Assembly (NCBI GenBank): GCA_944350315.1
Contig: CALVON010000013.1
Coordinates: 1 to 58,897, forward strand
Length of the DNA: 58,897 nucleotides
Source of the DNA: an uncultured Bacilli bacterium
GTDB taxonomy: Bacteria; Bacillota_I; Bacilli_A; RF39; UBA660
Direction: 5' to 3'
Part shown: positions 1 to 8,093 of the stretch, piece by piece
How positions within the stretch are numbered: the first letter of the stretch is position 1
Layout of the letters: each line of letters begins with the position of its first letter
The notes under the pieces: model-generated
What the model saw: the letters and a program-made list of their open reading frames with translations, nothing else
The model's database searches: none
What the model was told of the DNA's origin: nothing
Program-made: the position numbers and the translations under genes

Positions 1-1
1 T

Positions 2-1246
2 ATAATTGCTTGTAATGATTATTATAGTAAACAAAATTCTATTAAAATTAGAAATGTTTTAAATGAAAAAAGAAAAAGTGGTAAATTTGTAGGAAGTCTT
101 CCATGCTATGGATATATGAGAGATCCAGAAGATAAAGGACATCTAATTCCTAATCCAGAAACTGCTCCAATTGTTAAAAAAATATTTAAGTGGCGAGCAG
201 ATGGTATTGGACCTACTGAAATAGCAAATAGACTCAATAAAGCACATGTAGCTACGCCTAGTCGCTATAAAAAGACTAATGATTCAGCTAGATTAATCGA
301 TAGAGATAATTGGAATATTTCCACAGTAAAAAAGATTTTAATTAATAGAATTTATACAGGAGATTTAGTTCAACACACTCAAACTAAAGTAAGTTATAAA
401 TCCAAAAAGAAAATAACATTGGATGAAAAATTATGGATAGTGGTAGAAAATACTCATGAACCTTTAGTCGATAAAGACACTTTTGATTATGTTAATAATT
501 TAAGGAAAAGAAATACTAGAAACTATGAAATAAAAACAGATAGAGAAAAAAGGTTACTAGAAGGTAAATTATTTTGTAAGGAATGTGGAAATAGGCTTAC
601 TGTACTTTATAGAAAAAAACAAGATTACTGGTCAGTTAATTGTAATAGATATTCAAGAGATCCAGTTAGAGGCAGATGTTATTCACATTTTTATCCATAT
701 AACTATCTAGAAGAACAAGTGTTAGAACAAATAAATAAATCTGTTTCTAAGTTAATGAAAGAATTAGATTTAAAACAATTAAATGATGAAGTTGTCAAAA
801 ATGTCCATAAGGAAACTAATAACATAGACAATGTTATCAAAAATTTGGAAATAGAAAAAGAAAAAATAACTAAGAGAATTACAACTTTATATAATGATAG
901 ATGTGATGGAGTAATATCTACTGAAACTTATAAAGAACTGGCTAAGGAGTCCGAAACTAAATTAAAAGAAATAAATGATTTAATTGACAATGAAAATATA
1001 AAAAAATATAAAATAAAAAATAAGGTCAATGTTTTACCAGACTACACTAAAAAGATAAAGAAACTATTGGATTTAAATAAACCTAAAAAAGAATTAATAG
1101 ATACATTAATAGATAAAATAGTTATTGATAAAGATAGAAACATTACTATATATTTTAAATATGATTTTATATCTCGAATGAAATTTAAATATATGGAAAA
1201 AAATAAAGTAAGAAATCCGTATGGAAGAAAAGGAAAAAGTAAGTAA
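2..1246 (+). CDS. Large serine recombinase, 5' end cut by window edge
   Basis: The frame is open from base 2, so the N-terminal catalytic resolvase domain is only partly present, lost to the window edge and not to a mutation. What remains is the 'Recombinase' domain (from about GSLPCYGYM, with EIANRLNK and the INRIYTGD stretch), a Cys zinc ribbon (FCKECGNRL plus a downstream Cys) and a C-terminal coiled coil typical of large serine recombinases such as TnpX/TndX. It would integrate and excise element A. It is architecturally like the recombinase at 51352-52965. An ATG at 116 is internal to the domain and is not the real start. Confidence 0.9.
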   Translation: MIACNDYYSKQNSIKIRNVLNEKRKSGKFVGSLPCYGYMRDPEDKGHLIPNPETAPIVKKIFKWRADGIGPTEIANRLNKAHVATPSRYKKTNDSARLIDRDNWNISTVKKILINRIYTGDLVQHTQTKVSYKSKKKITLDEKLWIVVENTHEPLVDKDTFDYVNNLRKRNTRNYEIKTDREKRLLEGKLFCKECGNRLTVLYRKKQDYWSVNCNRYSRDPVRGRCYSHFYPYNYLEEQVLEQINKSVSKLMKELDLKQLNDEVVKNVHKETNNIDNVIKNLEIEKEKITKRITTLYNDRCDGVISTETYKELAKESETKLKEINDLIDNENIKKYKIKNKVNVLPDYTKKIKKLLDLNKPKKELIDTLIDKIVIDKDRNITIYFKYDFISRMKFKYMEKNKVRNPYGRKGKSK

Positions 1247-1290
1247 AATCACTTCTTTTCTGATATAATATATTTGAAAGGAGGTGAAAG

Positions 1291-2448
1291 GTGTCAACTG
1301 TGTATGAAGCACTAGAACCTATTGTTAGTAGTATTGATTTTAATTCTGAAATAGAAAAGGATATATTTCAAAATAGAGCTATTAAATTTTTAAGAAATGA
1401 TTTAAACTGTAATAATCAAAAAGAACTTATAAAAATTATTTCTAAAATAAACTGGTTTAATACAAAACAGATAAATGATTTTATAATAAGAAATATAAAA
1501 AAAATATTAAACAACAATATAATCATTTTTCAATTCAAAGACAAAGTTACAAGCAGTTCTAATACTATGATATCTTTCATCTCTAATGAGGGTATGTGCG
1601 AAGATAATCAAGTTTTATCAAAAGAAGATATACTTAATAATGATTTAAGTATGTTTGATGGTCTTTTAATGTTAGATGATTATTTAGGTAGTGGGGATAC
1701 AATAATTGATAATTTAATTCAAATTGTTGAAAAAGTAGAAACCAAAAAAATTTATATTGTTGTCTATGCTGCACAGAATTTGGCAATAGAAAGATTAGAA
1801 ATTTTCCGGAAGGAAAATGATTTAGATTTAGAAATAATATATAAAGAAAGACTAGATACTTATATTGAATATTTAGAACATAAAACGCAAGATTATGTAA
1901 ATACTATTTGCAGTTTATGTTCTGAACCTGATTTTAAATTAGGTTGGAAAAATACTGGAGCTTTAGTTGCAATTAATATGTGTTCCCCTAATAATAATAT
2001 ATCGATGATATGGAACAGTCATATTAATTATAATGGTAATAGATGGATACCATTATTAAGTAGAGAATTGAATCTTGAGGCATGGAACAAAAAAAATAAA
2101 TATATTATAAAGAAAAATACAATGCTTTTAAAAGAATGTTATAAAAAAAATTATAAAACAAATTTTGAAAGATACAATATTTCTTATCCAGAATTTGAGT
2201 TTTTAGTTTATTCATATGGATGTTATTTTCCACCACAAGAATTAATTAAAAATGACTACTTTCAAACCATTGATGAATTTCAAAATTTTATTGAAAATTT
2301 ATTAAATAATAAATTAATAGAATTAAAGAATAATTATATTATAATTTCAAATCAAAACTTATATAATTTAATTGGTAAAGTAATAAAGGAAGTATATAAT
2401 AAAAATAATAGTTTTAAAAAAGAAACAAGTCTAACAATAGATAAATAA
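1291..2448 (+). CDS. Retron-associated phosphoribosyltransferase-like effector
   Basis: A 385-residue protein with a GTG start, chosen because a strong GGAGGTGA lies just upstream. Residues about 124-138 (LLMLDDYLGSGDTI) match the PRPP-binding loop of type I phosphoribosyltransferases, preceded by a hydrophobic strand and followed by another (KKIYIVVYAA). A CSLCSEPDF stretch lies near residue 208. The last ~100 residues look like a winged-helix module. It ends exactly where the retron ncRNA begins and the reverse transcriptase follows, so it is the likely toxin/effector of the system. PRTase-like plus HTH proteins are known retron partners (class III in published retron surveys, from memory). 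The substrate cannot be told from sequence. Similar PRTase-like proteins also occur in other conflict systems. Confidence 0.75.
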   Translation: MSTVYEALEPIVSSIDFNSEIEKDIFQNRAIKFLRNDLNCNNQKELIKIISKINWFNTKQINDFIIRNIKKILNNNIIIFQFKDKVTSSSNTMISFISNEGMCEDNQVLSKEDILNNDLSMFDGLLMLDDYLGSGDTIIDNLIQIVEKVETKKIYIVVYAAQNLAIERLEIFRKENDLDLEIIYKERLDTYIEYLEHKTQDYVNTICSLCSEPDFKLGWKNTGALVAINMCSPNNNISMIWNSHINYNGNRWIPLLSRELNLEAWNKKNKYIIKKNTMLLKECYKKNYKTNFERYNISYPEFEFLVYSYGCYFPPQELIKNDYFQTIDEFQNFIENLLNNKLIELKNNYIIISNQNLYNLIGKVIKEVYNKNNSFKKETSLTIDK

Positions 2449-2652
2449 ATTTTAGGAATAGCAAACGAGTCGTTTGCAATATAATTAGGTTTCTAGAATA
2501 TGATGTTATAAACAATAAATTTCGCTTAGACTCAATTTATGTTCATAACATCATAATATAAAATAATATAAAATATTCGCAAAGCAAATGCTTTTGCGTT
2601 GTGATTATTTTATATTATGATGAGTAGTTTCAAGTTGATAGCTAAAATTTAT
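2445..2652 (+). ncRNA. Retron msr-msd non-coding RNA
   Basis: An 11-bp a1/a2 pair closes the RNA: 2445-2455 (ATAAATTTTAG) pairs perfectly with 2642-2652. Just inside a1 is ATAGC (2458-2462), resembling the conserved branching-G context, so G2461 is the candidate 2'-5' branch point. A first stem-loop follows (2461-2477, GCAAACG/CGTTTGC). A long imperfect hairpin spans 2500-2554 and a second spans 2549-2622, with 16-19 perfectly paired bases (2552-2567 with 2604-2619) and an inner stem 2578-2586/2589-2598. The latter is the likely msd. The two long hairpins share 2549-2554, so they compete or one is only partly formed. a1 begins in the effector stop codon region and a2 covers the RT start codon. 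Confidence 0.8.
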
Positions 2653-3688
2653 GAGTAAAAAAAGTATTTATGAACATTATAAAACAAAAATTTTAAATAA
2701 TGATAACTATACAGATGAGAAGAAGAAACAATATTTAGAACAAATAAAGATATTGGAAACAAAAAATAGTGAAATTATATTAAATACATATCATTTTTCA
2801 AATTTAGTTGGTATAAAATGGAAAACTTTAAAAAAAATAATAGATGATACAGATAAATTTTATTATAATTTTCAAATATCTAAAAAAACTGGTGGTAAAA
2901 GAACTATAAATGTTCCTAATAGATCCTTAGAAATTTGTCAGAAATATATAAAGGAAAAAATACTTGATAATGTGGTATTGCATTCATCTGCACATGGATT
3001 TGCGAATAATAAATCAATTATTACTAATGCCAAAGAGCATATTAATAATGAGATGATATTGAATATTGATTTAAAAGATTTTTTTCCAAGTATTTCAAGA
3101 AAAAAAGTTTTTTATGTATTTAATAAAATATGTGGTTATGATAATTCGTTATCTCATTGTTTAACCAATTTAGTAATGTATAAAAACGGACTACCACAAG
3201 GTGCTTGTACTAGTCCAATAATCTCTAATATAGTAACATTTAAACTAGATTTAAGATTAAAAAAGTTATCAGATAAGTTAGGCATTAATTACTCAAGATA
3301 TGCCGATGACATAACTTTTTCCGGTGATAAAAATACAATAAATTCAAAATTTTTATTTTTTGTAAAATCAATTATTAATGAATGTGGTTATCAGATTAAT
3401 GATAAAAAAACGAGATTTGAATCAAAATATGGAAGACAAGAAGTTACAGGATTAATAGTTAATAATGGTAAAGTTTCAATTCCAAAGCGGTACTTACAAA
3501 ATCTTAGAAAAGATTTATACTATATAAAAAAATACGGTATAGAAGAACATAAAAAAAGAAATAATATATATAATGCTTTTTATCAAGAACATATTAAAGG
3601 GCAAATAATGTTTGTATATTCTGTTGACAAAAATAAAGGTATAAAATTATTAAAAGAATATAATTTGATTTTTGAAAATAATAACTAA
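2651..3688 (+). CDS. Retron reverse transcriptase
   Basis: A 345-residue RT without any group II intron maturase domain. Visible motifs: NVPNRSLE (about 87-94); the retron 'X region' NAxxH as NAKEH (126-130); LKDFFPSI (141-148); LPQGACTSP (181-189); the catalytic YADD (217-220); and the 'Y region' VTG (265-267). The NAxxH/VTG pair together with YADD is diagnostic of retron RTs. It recognises the ncRNA immediately upstream and would synthesise branched msDNA from G2461. The start ATG overlaps the a2 strand of the ncRNA. The stop lies about 10 bp from the element A attachment junction. Confidence 0.93.
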   Translation: MSKKSIYEHYKTKILNNDNYTDEKKKQYLEQIKILETKNSEIILNTYHFSNLVGIKWKTLKKIIDDTDKFYYNFQISKKTGGKRTINVPNRSLEICQKYIKEKILDNVVLHSSAHGFANNKSIITNAKEHINNEMILNIDLKDFFPSISRKKVFYVFNKICGYDNSLSHCLTNLVMYKNGLPQGACTSPIISNIVTFKLDLRLKKLSDKLGINYSRYADDITFSGDKNTINSKFLFFVKSIINECGYQINDKKTRFESKYGRQEVTGLIVNNGKVSIPKRYLQNLRKDLYYIKKYGIEEHKKRNNIYNAFYQEHIKGQIMFVYSVDKNKGIKLLKEYNLIFENNN

Positions 3689-3694
3689 TGGTAA

Positions 3695-4636
3695 CTAAAC
3701 TCACCAGGTGGCGAAGGAGCAGAAGTAATTTATGCACTTCGAAATAGTTCAAATTTGGCAAATTCTATTCTTAAAAATATAGGGAATACTGGTCAAAAAA
3801 CTAGAAGAGTATATCAAAAAAGATTACCAAGCGATTCATCTAAAGATTATTATTATATGCTTAGAGATACGGGAAATACAGAATCTTTAATAGTTGAATA
3901 TGGATTTATAGATAATAGTAATGATTTGAGTTTTTTGAAAGATAATTATAAAGACTTGGCAGAAAGTGTTATAAAAGCTATTTTGGAATATAAAAAAATT
4001 CCTTACTATCCACCGGAAACAGTTGTTACGGACACTTATAAAGTACAATCTGGTGATACATTATATTCAATTGCTAAAAAACTAGATACAACGGTAAACG
4101 AATTAAAAGAAATTAATAATTTGTCTTCTAATCTGCTTTCAATTGGGCAAATATTAAAGATTCCAACTAAAAATGTTGATGTTGGAGAAACAGATGTTTA
4201 TCAAGTAAAAAAAGGAGATACATTGTATTCGATTGCCAAAAAATATAATATAAGTGTTGATGAATTAAAAACTATTAATAAATTAACCAGTAATTCATTA
4301 TCAATAGGTCAATTATTAAATGTTCCGAGTGGATTATCATCTGTTAATTCATATATTGTTTCTAATGGTGATACATTATATTCAATTGCAAAAAAATTTG
4401 ATACAACAATAGGCGAGTTAAAGGAAATTAATAATTTATCATCAAATATGATAACTGTAGGTCAAAAATTAATTATTCCGTTAGGAGAAGAAACAATCTA
4501 TGTGGTGCAATCAGGGGATACTCTTTATGGTATTGCAAAAAAATTTAATACTACTATTGAAGATTTGAAAAAGTTAAATGGGTTAAATAATGATATTTTA
4601 TCTGTAGGTAAAATATTAATAGTTAAAGCAGTTTAA
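3695..4636 (+). pseudogene. 3' part of N-acetylmuramoyl-L-alanine amidase with four LysM repeats
   Basis: The open frame begins right after a TAA (3692-3694) and starts mid-domain: NSPGGEGAEVIYALRN, an Amidase_3 core strand. It continues through the VEYGFIDN motif that carries a catalytic Glu in this family. Four LysM repeats follow (each with GDTLYSIAKK or GDTLYGIAKK and an IGQ or VGK end), at roughly 4036-4170, 4195-4330, 4350-4482 and 4498-4630. The missing N-terminal half with the Zn ligands should lie left of element A. This is an intact cell-wall amidase split by the element, not a decayed gene. A downstream ATG/TTG start would give only a LysM-rich fragment. The gene could be restored by excision. 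Confidence 0.85.
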
Positions 4637-4651
4637 GTTAAAATATTATTG

Positions 4652-4694
4652 AAAAATCAAGGACTTTATAAGAAAGTTTAGTCCTTGATTTTTT
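4652..4694. terminator. Bidirectional intrinsic terminator
   Basis: AAAAATCAAGGACT (4652-4665) pairs with AGTCCTTGATTTTT (4680-4693), with an A-run upstream and T-run downstream. It serves both the amidase (+) and the collagen-like gene (-). Confidence 0.85.
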
Positions 4695-4705
4695 ATAATT
4701 ATATA

Positions 4706-5431
4706 CTAATTAATCTTAGTAATTGATACACACGCAGAATATAAATCATTAGGTACTAAGTCAAAATCTATTCCTGATGCATTTATGAATCTATAGCTAG
4801 CTCCAGGTAGTGCATCAAAAATTGCATTACCATTTATAGTTCCCGTATCACAACAAGTTAATTTATTATGAGTTGATGAATGAGCTATTAATACATCGTT
4901 TGGCCAAAATTGATGGAATTCAATGCTTAATGGTCTTGGTTCACAATCGGAATATTTAGTATTTTTATTTTTTACATTTGCCCACCAATGTATAATATAA
5001 GTTCCTTTTTCTGGAATATAAAAATCTCCGGTAGCAGAATTGTATGTTATTTTTTTTGAAAGATTAGTGGTTTGGAAAAGAAGAGGATTGTTATTTGGAA
5101 CAGTAGAGTTTGTTTCATCATGTACCATAGCAAAACTGTCGAGAACTGATGAATCACCAGCAGGTCCGGTAGGTCCAGTAGCACCGGTAGCACCTTGAGG
5201 TCCGGTAGGTCCTGCAATTCCAGTAGCACCATTTTCTCCAGTTTTGCCTTGAGGTCCGGTTGCTCCTTGAGGTCCAGTGCAACCAGTACAACCGCATGGT
5301 CCTTGGGGCCCAGTAGGACCAGTAGGGCCTGTAGGTCCAGTACAATTATTTGATAAACATTTTATGACTTTACATAAACAAGTATCTTGTTCTTCATCAA
5401 TGGTAGTTTCTATATTTATATTATCGTCCAT
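4706..5431 (-). CDS. Collagen-like (GXY repeat) exosporium/spore-surface-type protein
   Basis: A 241-residue protein. After about 30 N-terminal residues a run of Gly-X-Y triplets ([27 protein letters not shown]) spans roughly residues 32-92, then a globular C-terminal domain of about 145 residues. This is the layout of BclA-like exosporium filaments and other collagen-like surface proteins of spore formers. The N-terminus has no signal peptide, as expected for a spore-coat protein made in the mother cell. Unusual: the collagen block contains CGCTGCTGP, so Cys residues sit inside the triplets and might allow disulfide cross-linking. A good SD (GAAAGGAG) precedes ATG. Thr in the Y position suggests O-glycosylation by analogy with BclA. 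Confidence 0.8.
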   Translation of the reverse strand: MDDNINIETTIDEEQDTCLCKVIKCLSNNCTGPTGPTGPTGPQGPCGCTGCTGPQGATGPQGKTGENGATGIAGPTGPQGATGATGPTGPAGDSSVLDSFAMVHDETNSTVPNNNPLLFQTTNLSKKITYNSATGDFYIPEKGTYIIHWWANVKNKNTKYSDCEPRPLSIEFHQFWPNDVLIAHSSTHNKLTCCDTGTINGNAIFDALPGASYRFINASGIDFDLVPNDLYSACVSITKIN

Positions 5432-5552
5432 TTATATTACTCCTTTCAATATATAATATGTGGTTATTATTTTTTTGAATGAGCTCATATATTATAATTT
5501 GCATAATAAAAATATAGTATTGTTAATTTACTATATTTTAATATTAATTAAT

Positions 5553-6047
5553 TTATTTTTTGTTTTGAAGAAATTCAATTATTTTTTTTTGATTTTTTTC
5601 AATATTAATAATTCTATCGTGTAGCTCTTCAAGTATTAATTCACTTTTTAAGTCTGTTTTGTAATCATTTTTCCCACGTATACTGTCTTTTTTGGTTTGT
5701 CTATTTTGACTCATCATAATTATTGGAGCTTGAAGTGATGCGATGCATGATAGTAATAGATTCAATAAAATAAATGGATATGGGTCAACGTTTTTTAAAA
5801 TATAAATATTTAATATAATCCATAAAATTAAAAATAGTGTAAATATAATTATGAATGTCCAACTTCCCGCAATAGCTGTTACTTTGTCAGCAACTTTTTC
5901 ACCTATTGTTAATTTATCATTACTTTCTTTATTAGTGTCGACAGTAATGGGCTCATTAACTAATATTTCTATTAATTCATCATAGCTTTCTGTTTCTAGT
6001 TCTTTATTATTTAGTAGCATTTTTACTAATTCTTTTTTATTTTTCAC
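5553..6047 (-). CDS. DUF1003-family membrane protein
   Basis: A 164-residue protein with a GTG start placed by a GAAAGGAA seven bases upstream. The centre matches DUF1003: a polar KLTIGEKVADKV lead-in, two transmembrane helices (about 60-80 and 88-110) separated by DPYPFILLN, then SLQAPIIMMSQNRQ, and a charged, probably coiled-coil C-terminus (HDRIINIEKNQ). The function of the family is not established. It is transcribed leftward in the same direction as the following small membrane protein gene, with only short gaps. Confidence 0.8.
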   Translation of the reverse strand: MKNKKELVKMLLNNKELETESYDELIEILVNEPITVDTNKESNDKLTIGEKVADKVTAIAGSWTFIIIFTLFLILWIILNIYILKNVDPYPFILLNLLLSCIASLQAPIIMMSQNRQTKKDSIRGKNDYKTDLKSELILEELHDRIINIEKNQKKIIEFLQNKK

Positions 6048-6103
6048 AATAATTTCCTTTCATTAAAATAATAAAAAATAGTTATTTTTATAACCATTTT
6101 TTA

Positions 6104-6505
6104 TTATTTCATTTTTTTATTTATTTCTGTAGTATTTTTCCATATCATTATTATCATTAGCGAACTTTCATATATTATTCTTAAGAAAACGTTTCCTAGA
6201 ACAAGATATAGTAAGAATCCGACAAAACTTGTGCTAATTACATTGAACGATGTTAAAGTAATAAAAATAGCAAATATTGCATATGTAATTTTTAAAATAA
6301 CTTCTAATAATAACTTTTTAAAATTTAAAAAATCTTTTAGCCAAATTAAAAATTTATTATTTAATTTTTCTTTTTTATTTGTAAAAAGAAAATATACTAA
6401 AAAACCTCCAATAATTGCTAATAAAACAGAAACAATCGTCCAAACTACAGAACCGGCATACCCTGTTGTGACAGTTGGGGTGTAATAAGAATTTAAACCA
6501 TACAT
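6104..6505 (-). CDS. Small hypothetical membrane protein
   Basis: I do not recognise a family. The start is set at ATG-TAT-GGT because GAAAGGAG stands at the right distance; an upstream in-frame ATG lacks this. The 133-residue product has a Gly/Tyr/Thr-rich N-terminus (MYGLNSYYTPTVTTGYAGS) and four predicted membrane helices with a lysine-rich cytoplasmic loop (TNKKEKLNNK) after the first. It lies head-to-tail upstream of the DUF1003 gene on the same strand, so the two may be co-transcribed. Confidence 0.6.
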   Translation of the reverse strand: MYGLNSYYTPTVTTGYAGSVVWTIVSVLLAIIGGFLVYFLFTNKKEKLNNKFLIWLKDFLNFKKLLLEVILKITYAIFAIFITLTSFNVISTSFVGFLLYLVLGNVFLRIIYESSLMIIMIWKNTTEINKKMK

Positions 6506-6623
6506 ATAAAATACTCCTTTCATTAATAATAATATCATATTTGTTTGAAAAATTGAATAAAAAATTATATTTTTTTGAAAAATATAATTGTAATTTTATA
6601 TATATAAACTTTTAGTTGATAAC

Positions 6624-7115
6624 TTAATAAAATTTATATTTTTTCAAAGATTTATGGTCTAAGATTGTTACTTTGTTCATATATTTTGTTAATTTACTTA
6701 ATTTACTGTTTGTCTTTTCTTTATCTACCCATTTAAACATTTGTATTAACATTTTTAAATTTGTTTTATATGGAGCTTTTTCTATCTTTAAATTTTGTTT
6801 TATCCATCTTTTTAACACTCTATAATATAATATTCTTTTTTTAAAATTTAGATAAATTATTTTGTCAGCATATTCAAGTCCCTTATCAAATATATTTTTA
6901 CCAACATTTTCAATTATCCAGTTTTCTTGTTTTATAATTTCATTAAAAATTGTTGTTATTTCTTTTTTTGCTCTTTTACTATCTGGGCCTTTATCGTTCT
7001 TTTTCCAAATAATGTTATCTAATTCATAGTATGGGATATTCAATTCATAAGAAATTTTTTTAGCAAGCGTGCTTTTTCCGCTTCCTACGGCACCTAGTAT
7101 ATAAATTTTTGTCAT
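6624..7115 (-). CDS. P-loop nucleotide kinase-like protein (FlaR / adenylate-kinase-like)
   Basis: A 163-residue protein starting with a Walker A, GAVGSGKST (residues 8-16), in an adenylate/shikimate-kinase-like fold. A DNIIW segment follows near residue 38, as in the 'DNA topology modulation protein FlaR' family, and a YADKIIYLNF strand near residue 83. Members are small cytosolic nucleotide-binding proteins, generally annotated as AAA-type or adenylate kinase-like; the physiological substrate is not established. It is a single gene with its own SD (AAGGAGAATTT). Divergent from the serine hydrolase gene at 7279. Confidence 0.75.
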   Translation of the reverse strand: MTKIYILGAVGSGKSTLAKKISYELNIPYYELDNIIWKKNDKGPDSKRAKKEITTIFNEIIKQENWIIENVGKNIFDKGLEYADKIIYLNFKKRILYYRVLKRWIKQNLKIEKAPYKTNLKMLIQMFKWVDKEKTNSKLSKLTKYMNKVTILDHKSLKKYKFY

Positions 7116-7278
7116 AAATTCTCCTTAAATGAATTTGTTATTTTTATATTTTTAGCTATTAAAAAACAAAAAATTTGTTATATTTTAACTATATTATATT
7201 ATATCATATTTTGTGTTATACAAATATTTAATTTTGTATAAAGCAGAAATTATAGTATAATATGTATGGGGTGAAGAA

Positions 7279-8085
7279 ATGCAATATAGTATTTCAAGTA
7301 TTAATAATATAAAAGGTAAAAGTAAAAAAATTAAAAATAAGATATATTATTTAAATAAATTATTGTTAAAACAGAACGAAAAAGTTTCATATGCTTATAA
7401 GAATTTAGTTACAGGTGATATGTTTTCATTTAATATAGATGTTTGTTTTTATAGTGCTAGTTCTATAAAATTTTTGGTATGTTTATATATTTATGAACAG
7501 GCAGAAAATAATGTGAGTTTACTAGATACAAAAATAAAATTATTACCTGAAGATTTTAAGAGTGGAAGTGGTATATTAAAAGATAATTTAGATATAGTTG
7601 AGTATACGGTAAGAGATTTAATTTATTATACTTTAAAAGAAAGTGATAATACTGCTTATATAAAACTTGTTAAATTTGTAACTAAAGAAAAACTGCGTGA
7701 ATATGGGTTGTCATTAGGAGCTATTCATACTATGGAAGGAAAGGATGAATTTGGAATAATAAATGCTAGTGATATGTTAGTATATTTATCGCATATAGCT
7801 GATTATTTTAGTAAAAATACTATTCTTAGTAATGAGTTAAAAAACAATATGTTAGATCCTTCTTATCAAATTATTAAAAGTAAGAATGTTGGAAATAATA
7901 AATTTGTAAGAAAATATGGTTCTTTTGGTATTGCTTTTCATGAAGTGGGCATAGTATATGATAAAAATCCTTATATTTTAGTTATATTGACGCAAAAAAA
8001 TGAGCTTTCTGATAAAAGAAAAATAAAATATGTTAATAAAGTTGCTAAAAAAATAAATAAAATACATGAATTATTAAGAAGGTAG
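7279..8085 (+). CDS. Class A beta-lactamase-like serine hydrolase
   Basis: A 268-residue protein with an SxxK motif as SSIK (about residues 62-65), an SDN-type motif as ESDNTAY (about 125-131), and a late KYG where the usual KTG/KSG triad stands. These fit the Beta-lactamase2 / penicillin-binding-protein fold. Two features argue against a true antibiotic-resistance enzyme: there is no clear signal peptide or lipobox, and the third motif is altered. It is more likely a housekeeping peptidoglycan-related or peptide hydrolase. SD is GGGGTGAAG just before ATG. The next gene starts 8 bp downstream, so the two form an operon. Confidence 0.7.
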   Translation: MQYSISSINNIKGKSKKIKNKIYYLNKLLLKQNEKVSYAYKNLVTGDMFSFNIDVCFYSASSIKFLVCLYIYEQAENNVSLLDTKIKLLPEDFKSGSGILKDNLDIVEYTVRDLIYYTLKESDNTAYIKLVKFVTKEKLREYGLSLGAIHTMEGKDEFGIINASDMLVYLSHIADYFSKNTILSNELKNNMLDPSYQIIKSKNVGNNKFVRKYGSFGIAFHEVGIVYDKNPYILVILTQKNELSDKRKIKYVNKVAKKINKIHELLRR

Positions 8086-8093
8086 GAGATATT

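Larger units (their letters stand above)
1..3694. mobile_element. LSR integrative element A (right part, carries a retron)
   Basis: The window opens inside a serine-recombinase gene, followed by a retron. About 10 bp after the reverse transcriptase stop, the sequence turns into the interior of an Amidase_3 gene with no start codon. This is the structure of a recombinase-mediated insertion into an amidase gene, with the right junction (attR) near 3685-3705. The left end and the 5' part of the amidase lie outside the window, so size and core dinucleotide cannot be read. The retron sits between the recombinase and the attachment site. Confidence 0.75.

Noticed and set aside
4036-4630. Regular repeats suggesting a CRISPR array or other DNA repeat
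   Set aside because: They are LysM protein repeats of about 45 codons; conservation is at the protein level and there is no short invariant repeat with spacers.
3755-4636. A complete LysM protein starting at 3755
   Set aside because: Codons upstream to 3695 encode conserved amidase sequence in the same frame, and the 3755 start has no SD; it is a truncated amidase.
5154-5345. Open frames overlapping the collagen-like gene in other frames (Tyr/Trp/Arg-rich or Leu/Pro-rich)
   Set aside because: They are by-products of the GXY repeat read out of frame and have no SD.
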